A stretch of 64,000 nt of DNA from contig NZ_CP012109.1 of the NCBI RefSeq assembly GCF_000280925.3, forward strand, positions 3,306,501-3,370,500. Direction: 5' to 3'. This DNA comes from Myxococcus hansupus. GTDB lineage: Bacteria; Myxococcota; Myxococcia; Myxococcales; Myxococcaceae. Made by a program: the position numbers and the translations under genes. Below, one piece after another: positions 26,201-44,775 of the stretch. The stretch's first letter is position 1. Each line of letters starts with the position of its first letter. Under the pieces are notes generated by a model that did no database searches, was not told where the DNA came from, and worked only from the letters and a program-made list of their open reading frames with translations.

Positions 26201-28951
26201 CAGGAGCCCCTGGTAGAACCCCATCCGGCCCGGATGGACCTGACCGCCGTCATCGGAGCGCGTGAGGTCGCAGAGGTCGAGCAGTCCATCGACGCCGTGC
26301 GCTTCCGCGACCAGTTCACGTGCCAACGCGGCCGCGGCCTGGAAGTCGTCTCGCGCCAGGGCGGGCCTGCCAGAGGCGGTGCTCCGGCTGACACGGCCCA
26401 CTTCGACGACATGCCGTTCGCTGGCGGCCAAGGAGAGCAGGTGCTCGCGGAAGGACGCGGACGCGGAGGCATCGTGCAGGATGATGAGGCGCCGCCTGTT
26501 CAGCGGTCCCTGCGCGGCCTCGGTGAGGGGCGCTTCTTGCCAGACGCGTCCAAAGCAGCGCTCGACGAGGCCAGATGGCCCTGCGTCCTGCTTCGCCCGT
26601 GGCGGTGGGAACTTCGCTTCGGCGGGCGTGGTTTCGAACCAGAAGCGCTCTCGTGCGAAGGGATACCCGGGCAGGGGGATTCTTCTGCCGCCATTGGGAC
26701 GGAGCTGTGCCCAGTCGATGTCCGAACCGGACGTCCAGAACGCGGCGAGCCGTTCCAGCTTCCCACGCTCGAAGAGGCTGGCGACGTAGGCCCGGTCTTC
26801 CGCATCGGCGCCGCTGAGCCGGGGGCCCTTCGTGGCTTCCTCGCTGATGTACACCTGCTCCGCGCGTTCATCTCCGGCGACGAACGCCGCGAGCTTCGAG
26901 CGCAGGTCCTCGTGGTCGCGGACGATCAGCGCCAAGCGGTCTGGCATGGCCTCGCGACCCACCTGCAAGGTGTGCGCAATCTCGCTGAGCGGTGGCCGGT
27001 AGGTCTCCAGTGCATCGCGGAGCTTCGCGGCGTACTCCCGAAGCCGTTCACGGTTCTTCGCGGAGAGCAGGATGAGTTCACGCCCCGAGGGAGCGGGAGC
27101 TGCACCTCGCCGCGTATCAACGTACTCCTCGATGACGACGTGTCCGTTGGAGCCCCCCGCACCGAAGGAGCTCACCGTTGCGCGTCGAGGCGCCTCCTGG
27201 CCATTGGCTAGCACGGGGCGCCGCCAGGGCGTCAGCGCGGTGACGACGTGGAAGGGCGAGTTGTCGAAGTCGATCGCGGGGTTGAGCGGGGTGCTGTGAA
27301 GCGACGGTGCCAACGTCTGGTGTTCGAGCTGCAAGAGCACCTTCGTCAGCGCGGCGATTCCGGCGGCGGCTTCCAGGTGCCCGATGTTCGACTTCACCGA
27401 GCCCATGGGGCACACCCCGATGCCCGTCAGGTGTCCCTGGAACGCCTGATGGAGCCCGGCCATCTCGATGGGGTCTCCCAGCGAGGTCCCCGTCCCGTGG
27501 GCCTCGACGTAGCTGATGGTCGCCGGGTCCACGTCCGCTCGCTTCAGCGCCCTGCGAATCAGCGCCGCCTGTGCGTTCGGGTTCGGGACGGTGAAGCCAT
27601 TCGCCCGCCCGCCGTGATTGAGGGCGGTGCCTTTGATGACGGCGTAGATGGGGTCGCCATCGCGCTCCGCGTCCTCGAGCCGGCGGAGGACCACCGCTCC
27701 CACGCCTTCGCCGGGCACGTAACCATCCCCGCCTTCGCCAAAGCTCCGGCACCGGCCCTCACCCGAGAGAAACCGCCAGTTCCCCAACGTGAGGTACTTG
27801 TACGGGTGGGTGGAGAGATTGACCCCGCCCGCCAGGGCCAGGCGGCACTCGCCGCTGCGCAGGCTCTCACACGCTAGGTGCAGCGCCGTCAGCGACGACG
27901 AGCACGCCGTGTCCACCGCCATGCTCGGGCCCTGGAAGTCGAAGAAGTAGGAGACGCGATTCGCGATGACCCAATGGGCCGCCACGGGGAGCGCCTCGTG
28001 GCCCAGGCGCACCTGTTCAGGGCCGTGGAGCTGGTAGGTGTCCCACATCACGCCAACGAAGACGCCGGCTTCCTCCGGCGCGATGCCGCTGCGGCGCAGG
28101 CCCGCCCGGGCGTACCCCGCGTCTTCGAGCGCGCTCCACGCTGTTTGGAGGAACAGGCGCTCCTGCGGGTCCAGGATCTCCGCCTCGCGCGGCGAGATGT
28201 TGAAGAAGAGCGGGTCGAACATGTCCGCGTCCTCGACGAACCCGCCCCACTTGCTGATGGCGGTTCCCTTCGTGCCCGCCACCGGATGGAAGTAACGCTC
28301 CCAATCCCAGCGCTCGCGGGGAATCTCGGTGATGCAGTCACGGCCTTCCGAGAGGACGCGCCAGTACTCTTCGAGGTTCCGCGCGCCCGGGTAGCGGCCG
28401 CTCACTCCGACAATGGCGATGTCCCCCGAAAATGACGGCGCGTACGAGGCTCGGGGCTGCTCCCGGGGGCTGGGCGGAGCGACTGGCGCGGGAACGGGCG
28501 CCCGAGGCTTCACCGGCTCGGGAGCCACTGGCCGCGCTTCCAGCAGCGCGCGCATCCGGTCCCCGTGGCTCTCCGCGAAGTAGGTGGCCAGCGCGTCGAG
28601 GGTGGGGTGCTCGAAGAAGAGCGTGGGAAACAGCTCCATCCCCAGCGCCCGTTCGAGGTGCTGGGTCGCCGAGAGCAGCGATGCCGAGCTCGCGCCCAGG
28701 CTCATGAACGCGCTGTCGGCGGGAATCTCCCCGTGAAGTTGAAGCACCTGCCGGAGCCGGGTTTCGAGATACCGGAAGACCTGCTCGTGCAGCGATGACG
28801 ACGTCAGCTCGGCGTCGCGGGCCTCGGTGGGCCGGGGCGCGTCTGGCGCGGAGGACTGCAGCTCCAGTCGGGCCAGGAGTTCCATCGCCGCCTCGACCGA
28901 GAGCTCCTTGCGTGCGACGCGCTCGTAGATGTCCCGTTCACTCAGACTCAT
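23264..28951 (-). CDS. PKS B: ACP, KS4, KR, ACP, KS5
   Basis: Trans-AT PKS subunit of 1895 aa. It begins with a short helical docking-like segment (ERDIYERVARKELSVEAAME), then an ACP with the atypical motif SLGASSAS (about 87; the Ser is kept, the preceding Asp is replaced). KS4 (about 165-590) follows, with DTACSSS (about 348), EAHGTGT and SNIGH. KR2 has ISGGTRGLGAG (about 1028) and the catalytic Tyr in SDYALANAF (about 1190). An ACP with GVDSV (about 1338) precedes KS5 (about 1420-1840), which has the full Cys-His-His set and lies near the C terminus. There is no acyltransferase. The first ACP completes the module whose KS3 ends PKS A, and KS5 is completed by the domains opening PKS C, so modules are split across all three proteins. 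The ATG is 12 bp after PKS A and the stop overlaps the PKS C start. Confidence 0.95.
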   Translation of the reverse strand: MSLSERDIYERVARKELSVEAAMELLARLELQSSAPDAPRPTEARDAELTSSSLHEQVFRYLETRLRQVLQLHGEIPADSAFMSLGASSASLLSATQHLERALGMELFPTLFFEHPTLDALATYFAESHGDRMRALLEARPVAPEPVKPRAPVPAPVAPPSPREQPRASYAPSFSGDIAIVGVSGRYPGARNLEEYWRVLSEGRDCITEIPRERWDWERYFHPVAGTKGTAISKWGGFVEDADMFDPLFFNISPREAEILDPQERLFLQTAWSALEDAGYARAGLRRSGIAPEEAGVFVGVMWDTYQLHGPEQVRLGHEALPVAAHWVIANRVSYFFDFQGPSMAVDTACSSSLTALHLACESLRSGECRLALAGGVNLSTHPYKYLTLGNWRFLSGEGRCRSFGEGGDGYVPGEGVGAVVLRRLEDAERDGDPIYAVIKGTALNHGGRANGFTVPNPNAQAALIRRALKRADVDPATISYVEAHGTGTSLGDPIEMAGLHQAFQGHLTGIGVCPMGSVKSNIGHLEAAAGIAALTKVLLQLEHQTLAPSLHSTPLNPAIDFDNSPFHVVTALTPWRRPVLANGQEAPRRATVSSFGAGGSNGHVVIEEYVDTRRGAAPAPSGRELILLSAKNRERLREYAAKLRDALETYRPPLSEIAHTLQVGREAMPDRLALIVRDHEDLRSKLAAFVAGDERAEQVYISEEATKGPRLSGADAEDRAYVASLFERGKLERLAAFWTSGSDIDWAQLRPNGGRRIPLPGYPFARERFWFETTPAEAKFPPPRAKQDAGPSGLVERCFGRVWQEAPLTEAAQGPLNRRRLIILHDASASASFREHLLSLAASERHVVEVGRVSRSTASGRPALARDDFQAAAALARELVAEAHGVDGLLDLCDLTRSDDGGQVHPGRMGFYQGLLAGRDTRSLLLLHVTAGLLSGETLTGAPIHGLVTALSGEYRGVTVRSVDVEHADLPPEHLFALLAQEATDVRTPGTDARQARYRKGRREALTLRELPLAQRLQVSPDKTYVISGGTRGLGAGFARMLVERGARKLALLGAQTLPPRAAWQRVAADESVDGRKVRALLELEARGAEVRVYTGPLLDRGALRRFFDDVRSTLGPVAGVLHCAGTVSDESPAFLHKSPEGIGRVLEPKLGGTQVLADLLEDDQPDFFVLFSSVASIVPNLAVGLSDYALANAFLDRFAEYQHRHGRTGFRALNWPSFRDAGFGETTTAAYRGAQLAALSVEQGFSLFERVLGIDNAPVVLPCLAASDFDASTLLASAASSQAPRPATPASAPRVASDASAKSHAFDALLHLFAAELKLDPARLKGDVRFEEYGVDSVLIASAVKQIETLVGAPIEPGFLLEYPTLGTLSAFLAERHPSRFVTEVAAPSAPVHSTGAFVQPPVKHHAEPPRPPSPSRATVPIAIVGMACRFPGGADTARFWETLAHGTSAIREVPTERWDAGRFYSPQPGPGRTNSKWGGFVDGIDLFDPAYFRISESFAIQMDPLQRLMLETSLLATLDAGYSREELSNRKVGVYIGARTGAYPNRIEQPEKSTIVGIGQNFIGARISDYFNWRGNNLVIDTACSSSLVSVHLACQALREGEIEAALAGGVDLILDELPYLTLSAAGALSPDGRCHTFDERANGFVPGEGAGALLLKRLDDALRDGDRIHAVIRGSAVNNDGRTMGITTPNMEAQVEVIEAALAKAGVTANTLSYVEAHGTGTMIGDPIELKALATVFKRATEARGFCAVGSVKTNIGHLLSAAGIAGLVKTALALDRKQLPPTLHCERPNPRFAFSESPFYVNRDLRDWHAVEGHPRRAGISAFGFGGTNCHMVLEERPDGTEPGRAPLPAPAFSKQRYLLPARPRNEARAPAMLRFEPIAPSRVNRVSAP

Positions 28952-28963
28952 GTCGGTGTCTCG

Positions 28964-39007
<10,044 letters not shown>

Positions 39008-39371
39008 CAACGATGCGGGGACAGTCGGGCAGTCTGGCGTTGCCCTCGGTGCGGTGGAGTGATTGCGAGCGTGGGGGCCTCGAGGCCTCGGACTCACCAG
39101 GTAGGGGCGGCGTGAAACATGGAACGTGAATCGCGTGGGGGGATCCACAGCATGACATGCCCCAGTGGGAATAACGTAAGCGATAGGTCTGACATTGCTC
39201 TGATACGTGCCGTCGGGTCCGTTTGGGTGTCGTCGTGAACGAACGCACGCTTTTCTTGAATTGACGTGTTGCGTCAATCATTGATCATGATTGGCGTTGA
39301 CCCACCGGAATGGCGCCGGAATACTGAATCAACTGCGTGCGAATGGGCCACAATCCATTTGCCTCCCCCCT
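39008..39371. other. 364-bp divergent regulatory region of the PKS operon
   Basis: This gap separates PKS A (minus) from the type II thioesterase gene (plus). It contains nested palindromes at 39261-39293 and is visibly lower in GC than the coding DNA around 39130-39330. A minus-strand element resembling a sigma-54 promoter near 39200-39215 has the wrong spacing (11 bases between GG and GC). If transcription of PKS A starts near the palindromes its leader would be over 200 nt. Confidence 0.55.
39261..39293. promoter_or_regulatory. Overlapping palindromes, candidate operator of the PKS cluster
   Basis: TTGACGTGTTGCGTCAA (39261-39277) has perfect 6-bp arms and a 5-base spacer. CAATCATTGATCATGATTG (39275-39293) has perfect 7-bp arms and a 5-base spacer and overlaps it by three bases. 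TCAATCATTGA (39274-39284) is a third palindrome across the junction. Such an arrangement in a divergent promoter region is typical of dimeric repressors or activators. No matching regulator gene is adjacent. The TTGACG arm also gives a -35-like hexamer on both strands. Confidence 0.5.
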
Positions 39372-40136
39372 ATGCGTGAAAAATGGATCTACCGTCGGTC
39401 GATCCCGACGGCGCGACTACGGCTGTTTTGCTTTCCGTACGCGGGGGGCGGTGCGTCCATCTACAGCCGGTGGCAGGACGCGTTCGCGGACGACATCGAG
39501 GTGTGCGCGGTGGAACTTCCGGGCCGGCGCGCCCGGCTTCGTGAAACGCCCATTCGTCAGGCGGAGGCCCTGGTCCAGGCCACGGCGGGGGCGCTGTCCG
39601 CGCTTCAGGATCTGCCCTTTGCCTTCTTCGGTCACAGCATGGGCGCGCTGCTGGCCTTCGAGCTGGCCTTGCACCTGCGTCGGGCCGGTCAGCCGGGGCC
39701 GCGCGCGCTCTTCCTCAGCGCCGCGGCGGCGCCCCAGCTCCCTCGGCGGCATCGGCCGATGTGGAACCTTCCCGACGCCGAGTTCCTCAAGGAGCTCCGC
39801 CACTACGGAGGCACGCCCGAGGAGGTCTTCGCCGATCCCGCGATGGTGTCCCTGTTCCTGCCGGCCCTGCGCGCCGACTTCGAGCTCTTCGATACCTACG
39901 CATACGGCGGCGCCACCCTGGAGGACGTCCCCCTTTACGTCTACGGCGGGCGAGACGACGTCCGGGTGACGCCCGGAAGCCTCCGAGCCTGGGGCGAGGT
40001 CGCGCCGGGGCTCCAGGCCGTGGAGCTGTTCCCAGGCGGGCACTTCTATCTGCACGAGCAGCGAGCCGCGCTCATCGCGGGCCTCCGCCGAGAGCTCCAG
40101 GCCCATGTGCCTGGGCATCTCGAGGTCGCCGGGTGA
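39372..40136 (+). CDS. Type II thioesterase (GrsT-like), PKS editing enzyme
   Basis: Stand-alone alpha/beta-hydrolase of 254 aa that typically removes wrong or stalled acyl groups from carrier domains. The triad is visible: Ser in FFGHSMGALLAFELA (about 88), Asp in YGGRDDVRV (about 194) and His in FPGGHFYL (about 222). The N-terminal strand FCFPYAGGGASIYSRW is characteristic of this family. I use the ATG at 39372; a TTG at 39291 lies in the same frame, but the added residues are not family-like. The gene diverges from the PKS operon and shares its control region. Since the PKS already has a terminal reductase for release, this enzyme is probably for editing rather than product release. Confidence 0.93.
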   Translation: MREKWIYRRSIPTARLRLFCFPYAGGGASIYSRWQDAFADDIEVCAVELPGRRARLRETPIRQAEALVQATAGALSALQDLPFAFFGHSMGALLAFELALHLRRAGQPGPRALFLSAAAAPQLPRRHRPMWNLPDAEFLKELRHYGGTPEEVFADPAMVSLFLPALRADFELFDTYAYGGATLEDVPLYVYGGRDDVRVTPGSLRAWGEVAPGLQAVELFPGGHFYLHEQRAALIAGLRRELQAHVPGHLEVAG

Positions 40137-40150
40137 GGGCTCGGGGCGCG

Positions 40151-41446
40151 TCAGCCCAGCTTCCGCAGGTGGTTGCCGACGTGGTGCAGGTACTCCTGCT
40201 TCTCGACGACCAGGGGATACTCCTGGGCGTTGTAGAAGTGGATGCCCGCGAGCAGGTCCGGTTGAGGGCCACGGCGGACGCGCTCCAGGTGCCGTGCCTT
40301 GTCGGGTGCTCGGGTCCGAGCCTGCAGGTAGGCCGCGATGAGCTGCCCCTGGGATTCGTAGATGTCCCAGTGGGCGCCCACGGGGCGCACGAGCCCCGCG
40401 ACGAACAGCATGTCGGTCTCGGGCGGGAAGATGTGCAGGTAGAGCGAAGGGTGGTGCGCGCTCTCCGGCCAGTTGAGGTGCTTCCGGTCGATGAAGGGAT
40501 ACGAGGGCTGATAGCCCGTGGCGAGGAAGATGACGTCGATCTGCTCATCCGTCCCGTCATCGAAGAACACCCGGTCGCCTTCGACGCGCAGCACGTCTCC
40601 TTTATGGTGGATGTCGCCGTGCGTGTAGTGGTGATGGAGCTGGTCGCCGAGGATGGGGATGACCAGACCTCGCTCCGCCGCGGGAATGGGGATGCCCAGC
40701 GCGCGCGAGCGGCGCTTGAGGAAGCCGAAGAACAGGGCATAGGCCACGCGCCGCAGGAAGGTGGGGGCCCGGAGCTGGAGCAGCGTGTCGGTGGGCCGGC
40801 CCATCAGGTACTTGGGCATGCAGTAGAAGCCCCGGCGCGTGCTGTGGAAGGTGCGCGCGGCGTTCATGGCGGACTCGCAGAGGACGTCCGCCGCGGACTG
40901 GCCCGCGCCCACGACGAGCACGCGCTTGTTCCACAGTTGCTGCGGGTGCTTGAAGTCCTGCGAGTGCAGCACCTGGAGCGTGGGCTCGCCAGGGAAGCGG
41001 GGGACGCGCGCCAGGCGGTCATGCCCGGTGGCCACCACCACGCCGGCGTATTCGCGCGGTGCTTCGCCTTCCACCTCCACGCGCCAGGCCGTGCCGGACG
41101 GCTCCATGCGCGCCACGCGGGTGTTGAAGCGAAGGTGCGGCTCGAGCCCGAAGTGCCGCGCGTAGGCCCGCAGGTAGTCCAACACCAACGCATGGCTGGG
41201 GTAGTCCGGGTACGTGGCGGGCATGGGGAAGCCCGGGAACGCCTGGATGGTCTTGGACGCGATGATGTGCGTGTTGCGGCTCATGGGCGAGTCCGCGCGC
41301 GCGGCATCCCAGATGCCACCCAACCCGGAGGCGGACTCCAGCACCTCGAAGGGCAGTCCGGCCGCCTTGAATGCCTTTGCAACAGCCAGTCCCGCGGCGC
41401 CAGCGCCAATAATACAAAACGTCTGACCGGTTTGATTCCCGCTCAT
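40151..41446 (-). CDS. Flavin-containing monooxygenase (FMO/Baeyer-Villiger type)
   Basis: FAD- and NADPH-dependent oxygenase of 431 aa. The FAD loop IIGAGAAGLAVAKAF is at about residues 12-26, the NADPH loop VLVVGAGQSAADVL at about 174, and the C-terminal FLATGYQPS at about 305. An LHSQDFKHP segment lies where family members have their FxGxxxHxxxW/D-type fingerprint. Such enzymes oxygenate heteroatoms or insert oxygen next to ketones, and related ones tailor trans-AT polyketides. The gene converges on the thioesterase gene with a 14-bp gap and starts 56 bp from the divergent fusion gene at 41503. A tailoring role in the polyketide pathway is plausible but not shown; a general detoxifying FMO is the alternative. 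Confidence 0.88.
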   Translation of the reverse strand: MSGNQTGQTFCIIGAGAAGLAVAKAFKAAGLPFEVLESASGLGGIWDAARADSPMSRNTHIIASKTIQAFPGFPMPATYPDYPSHALVLDYLRAYARHFGLEPHLRFNTRVARMEPSGTAWRVEVEGEAPREYAGVVVATGHDRLARVPRFPGEPTLQVLHSQDFKHPQQLWNKRVLVVGAGQSAADVLCESAMNAARTFHSTRRGFYCMPKYLMGRPTDTLLQLRAPTFLRRVAYALFFGFLKRRSRALGIPIPAAERGLVIPILGDQLHHHYTHGDIHHKGDVLRVEGDRVFFDDGTDEQIDVIFLATGYQPSYPFIDRKHLNWPESAHHPSLYLHIFPPETDMLFVAGLVRPVGAHWDIYESQGQLIAAYLQARTRAPDKARHLERVRRGPQPDLLAGIHFYNAQEYPLVVEKQEYLHHVGNHLRKLG

Positions 41447-41502
41447 GTCAGTGATAGTCGCAGTATGGATTGGGAATGGTCTAAAAGGCGGGCGAGTGTG
41501 TC

Positions 41503-43107
41503 ATGAAGCGTATCTGGGTGCAAACCTTGGTGGCGGTCCTGATACTGCTTGGTGTCGGGCTTGCCATTGTCAATTCGCTGGACACCTTTCATGAGTATCA
41601 GATCCCCGGATGCGTGCTGGGGATTTTCGAGATCGCATCGCCGCTTTCCCTTTCCGCATGTGTGGGTTTGAGCGCGGTGTTGACCGCGTGCAACCTGACG
41701 GGGCGGTATCTCAAATGGATGGTGTTGCTTCGGGCCGGGCACGTGCTTGCCCCGAGCCGCAAGCTGTTCTTCGCGTTCCTGTCCGCCTTCATCGGTAACC
41801 TGACGCCGTTCTATCTGCTGTATGTCTTGCGTATCGCGCCGTTGCGCGCGCGCTTCCTGCGCGCAGGGCTCCTGCTGGCGGCGGATCTCGCCACGGACGC
41901 GGTGGCCATCGTGCTGCTGGCCCGGGTGTCCACCGTCCCGTTGCTTGGCGCGGCGGCGCTCGTGTTCGGCGTGGGGGCGTTCGCGCTGGCGCTGTTCCCC
42001 AGCAAGAGCCAGGAGCGCGCGGTGGGATTGCTGCCCCTGGTCACCAGCCTGTTCTTCGCCCAGGGCTTCGCGGTGCTCATCTGGGCGGTGACGGGCCTGT
42101 CGCTGTGGGTGGCTCTCCAGTCATTCGGCGTGGACACCGCGATGGTGGAGGCCCTGCGCATCTACGCGGCCAGTCACGCGGAGGGCGCCGCCTCCGTGAC
42201 GCTGCCGGGCTTCCTGCGCGTGGGCCGGAGCATGATTGCCCTGCTCATGGACGGGGGCGTGCCGGTGGAGAAGGCCGTCTTCGCGGTGGCGCTGGTGCGC
42301 GCCTTCACCTACTGGCTCGTCATCCTGGCCGCGCTCTGGGGGCTGCTGCGCCTGCGCCGCCTCTTCGCGAGCCGGCAGGAGGACGCCAATCACTTCGACC
42401 TGATCGCGGATGCGTACCGTGCCAACGTCCCCGAGCACATCCGCGTGCGCCTGCTGAACCGGAAGATCGAACTGAACCTGCACCACCTTCCTCGCGAGCA
42501 GTACGTCCGAGGCGTGGACGCGGGCTGCGGGCAGGGGTGGTACCTGAAGGAGATGCGCAGTCAGGGCTACGTGGTGGAGGGCATCGACTTTTCCGACAAC
42601 CAGGTGCGGCAGGCCCGGATGTACCTGGGGGAGGATGCCGGCGGGGTGCGGCAGGGCTCCATCTCCGCGCTGCCCTTCGCGGACGCCTCACAGGACTTCG
42701 TCTATGCCGTCAACGTCATCCACCACCTGCCCGGGGTGGAGCACCAGCAGCAGGCGTTCGAGGAGGTCCGCCGGGTGCTGCGGCCCGGGGGGCGCTTCGT
42801 GGTGCACGAGATGAACGTGAACAACCCCCTGTTCCGCTTCTACATGAGCTACGTCTTCCCGCTGCTCAAGGACATCGACGACGGCACCGAGGTCTGGCTG
42901 AAGGCGCCGCAAGGCCGGTTCCGCGAAGGGTGGACGCTCGTGAAGACGGAGTACCGCACGTTCCTGCCCGACTTCATTCCGGAGTTCGCCTATCGATGGC
43001 TCTGGGGCGTGGAGCGGTTCCTGGAGCGGAACCGCCACGCCGCGCCGTTCTCCGCGCACGTCACCTTCGTGCTGGAGAAGACTGTTCCTCCGTCCGCCAC
43101 GCCGTAA
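41503..43107 (+). CDS. Fusion of a flippase-like membrane domain and a SAM methyltransferase
   Basis: Protein of 534 aa in two parts. Residues 1 to about 290 form about eight membrane helices resembling the lysylphosphatidylglycerol synthase transmembrane domain family (PF03706; AglD/YbhN-like), including the conserved LSAFIGNLTPFYLLYVLR segment. Residues about 300-530 are a class I SAM-dependent methyltransferase with motif I VDAGCGQGWYLKEM, an acidic motif II (VEGIDFSDNQ), ALPFADASQDFVYAV and VLRPGGRFVVHE. Membrane proteins of the first kind often act in polyprenyl or glycolipid metabolism. The fusion and the GT87-like gene 18 bp downstream suggest modification of a membrane-linked glycan or lipid. 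The substrate is unknown. It is divergent from the monooxygenase gene. Confidence 0.85.
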   Translation: MKRIWVQTLVAVLILLGVGLAIVNSLDTFHEYQIPGCVLGIFEIASPLSLSACVGLSAVLTACNLTGRYLKWMVLLRAGHVLAPSRKLFFAFLSAFIGNLTPFYLLYVLRIAPLRARFLRAGLLLAADLATDAVAIVLLARVSTVPLLGAAALVFGVGAFALALFPSKSQERAVGLLPLVTSLFFAQGFAVLIWAVTGLSLWVALQSFGVDTAMVEALRIYAASHAEGAASVTLPGFLRVGRSMIALLMDGGVPVEKAVFAVALVRAFTYWLVILAALWGLLRLRRLFASRQEDANHFDLIADAYRANVPEHIRVRLLNRKIELNLHHLPREQYVRGVDAGCGQGWYLKEMRSQGYVVEGIDFSDNQVRQARMYLGEDAGGVRQGSISALPFADASQDFVYAVNVIHHLPGVEHQQQAFEEVRRVLRPGGRFVVHEMNVNNPLFRFYMSYVFPLLKDIDDGTEVWLKAPQGRFREGWTLVKTEYRTFLPDFIPEFAYRWLWGVERFLERNRHAAPFSAHVTFVLEKTVPPSATP

Positions 43108-43125
43108 GCCCGAGAGCGCCTCGCC

Positions 43126-44679
43126 ATGTCCGCTGCGTCCACCTCTCCGTTTCGTGCCTCGCTCAACGCCCGTTCGGGCTTCATGGCGGGCTTCATCGCC
43201 GGAGTCCTGGCGCCCTTGCTGGCCGTGCTCCTGTCCTTGACGGGCGCGCCGCTCGCCGTGTTGCTGCTCGCGGCCCTGGGAGCCTGGGCGGGCCTCTTCT
43301 ATGTGCTGGTTCCGAAGGTGCCCGCCTCCTGGGTGGCCATCCTCCAGGGCTGGTCCCGGACCGCGTTCACCTTCTGGGCCGTCGCCTGCGTCCTGGTGGT
43401 GGTGCTCATGGGGCGCTTGGGTGTCTTCATGGCCGACCCGAACCTGAAGCAGTACTCGCTGGCCCCCATGGTGGAGTTCATGGTCAAGCACACGTGCTTG
43501 TCCGGCTACCTGAGCGCGGCGGTGCTGGCGGACCTGGGGACGGAGAACCTCTACATCCTGAGCCACTACAAGTCGCCAGAGATGGAGGCGGTGTTGCCAG
43601 CGGTGGCGCCGCTCGAACGCGACTTCTATGCGTACCCGCCCCAGTTCCTGTTGCTGCCCAAGTTGATGCTCGCGATGAGCGGCGACTTCTTCGCGCTGCG
43701 AACGGGCTGGTACGTCTTCTACGCGTCGGCGGCGTTGATGGCGATGCTGGCGGTGGCCTTCTGGGTCGGGGGCAGGGAAGGGGCGTGGCTTGGGGTGCTC
43801 ACACCGGTCATCTGGTTGTCGCTGCCCACCCTGGTGAACATCCAACTGGGGAACATCCACCTGCTCATCTACGCGCTGTGCCTGGGGGCGATGATCTGCT
43901 TCGAGCGAAAGCGCGAGGCCCTGGGCGGCGCGCTGCTGGCGTTCGCCATCCTGTCGAAGCTCTTCCCCGGCCTGCTGGGCATCTACCTGCTCCTCCAGCG
44001 GCGGTGGAAGGCGGCGGCGTGGTCCGCGTTCTTCGGGCTCGTGTATTCCGGCGTGGCGTACGCGGTGCTCGGACCGAAGCCCTTCGTGGACTACATCACC
44101 TACGACGTCCCGCGCATCTCCAGCGGTGAGCTGTTCGACTTCGTGTGGAACTTCGTGCCCGCCATCCTGGTGAACTACTCGCCGTTCGGGCTGCCCTTCA
44201 AGCTGCAGCTCGTGGGCGTGGACATCGCGGACCCGCTCGTGGTCGCCCGCACCGTCATGACGCTCTACACGCTGCTGCTGCTGGCGCTCGTGGTGCGGGT
44301 GTCATTGCGGCTCGCCCGGCGTCAGGCCAGCGGTGCACAGGGGTCGCGCTTCCGGCTGAGTCAGGTGGTGGTGTGGATTGCCCTGCTGAGCCTCGCGTCC
44401 TTCCGGAGCCCCTTCGCCCCATGGACGTACTGCGCGGTGGGTGGCGTGTGGTTGATGGCGGCGTACGCACCGCTGCGGAGCTTGGGCACCCGGAGCCGCG
44501 TGGCGTTCATCGCCGGCTGGGTGCTCATCTCCATCTACGGCCCGCCTGTCGTCGGCCCCATGGTCGCCTTCACGCTGGTGGCGCAGACGATTCTGTACGT
44601 GTCGGGCTTCTGGATCGCGCTGAAGGCGAGCGCGCCCGACGTGGAAGAAGAGAAGGCCCCCGTGCCGCTGGCGGCGTGA
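43126..44679 (+). CDS. GT87-like (DUF2029) integral membrane glycosyltransferase
   Basis: Polytopic protein of 517 aa with about ten to twelve hydrophobic helices. The pattern resembles polyprenyl-phosphate-sugar-dependent mannosyltransferases (GT87, PF09594): a large non-cytoplasmic loop after the early helices (YAYPPQFLLLPKLMLA), the characteristic ERKREALGGALLAFAILSK followed by LFPGLLGIYLLLQRRWKAA, and a downstream PRISSGELFDFVWN loop. It would transfer a sugar from a lipid-linked donor on the outer face of the inner membrane. The start is an ATG 18 bp after the fusion gene, with which it probably forms an operon. The acceptor cannot be deduced. A strong terminator-like hairpin follows. 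Confidence 0.8.
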   Translation: MSAASTSPFRASLNARSGFMAGFIAGVLAPLLAVLLSLTGAPLAVLLLAALGAWAGLFYVLVPKVPASWVAILQGWSRTAFTFWAVACVLVVVLMGRLGVFMADPNLKQYSLAPMVEFMVKHTCLSGYLSAAVLADLGTENLYILSHYKSPEMEAVLPAVAPLERDFYAYPPQFLLLPKLMLAMSGDFFALRTGWYVFYASAALMAMLAVAFWVGGREGAWLGVLTPVIWLSLPTLVNIQLGNIHLLIYALCLGAMICFERKREALGGALLAFAILSKLFPGLLGIYLLLQRRWKAAAWSAFFGLVYSGVAYAVLGPKPFVDYITYDVPRISSGELFDFVWNFVPAILVNYSPFGLPFKLQLVGVDIADPLVVARTVMTLYTLLLLALVVRVSLRLARRQASGAQGSRFRLSQVVVWIALLSLASFRSPFAPWTYCAVGGVWLMAAYAPLRSLGTRSRVAFIAGWVLISIYGPPVVGPMVAFTLVAQTILYVSGFWIALKASAPDVEEEKAPVPLAA

Positions 44680-44704
44680 CGGCGCTCCCGTCCATCAAAG
44701 CGAA

Positions 44705-44740
44705 GGGCCGGAGGCCGCTGTTTCCAGCAACCTCCGGCCC
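44705..44740. terminator. Perfect 10-bp inverted repeat, bidirectional terminator
   Basis: GGGCCGGAGG (44705-44714) and CCTCCGGCCC (44731-44740) form a perfect stem with a 16-base loop between the ends of the GT87-like gene and the convergent mutS2 gene. Confidence 0.6.
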
Positions 44741-44775
44741 CGAATGCTTCGGTGTCGGGACGGCGTGGCCTCTGG

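Noticed and set aside
39195-39220. Minus-strand GGCACG-type element resembling a sigma-54 promoter for PKS A.
   Set aside because: GG and GC are separated by 11 bases instead of 10, which normally abolishes sigma-54 recognition.
39008-39277. N-terminal extension of PKS A by 90 residues from a TTG at 39277.
   Set aside because: It overlaps the palindromic control region, is rich in His/Arg/Pro with no domain similarity, and lacks a ribosome site.
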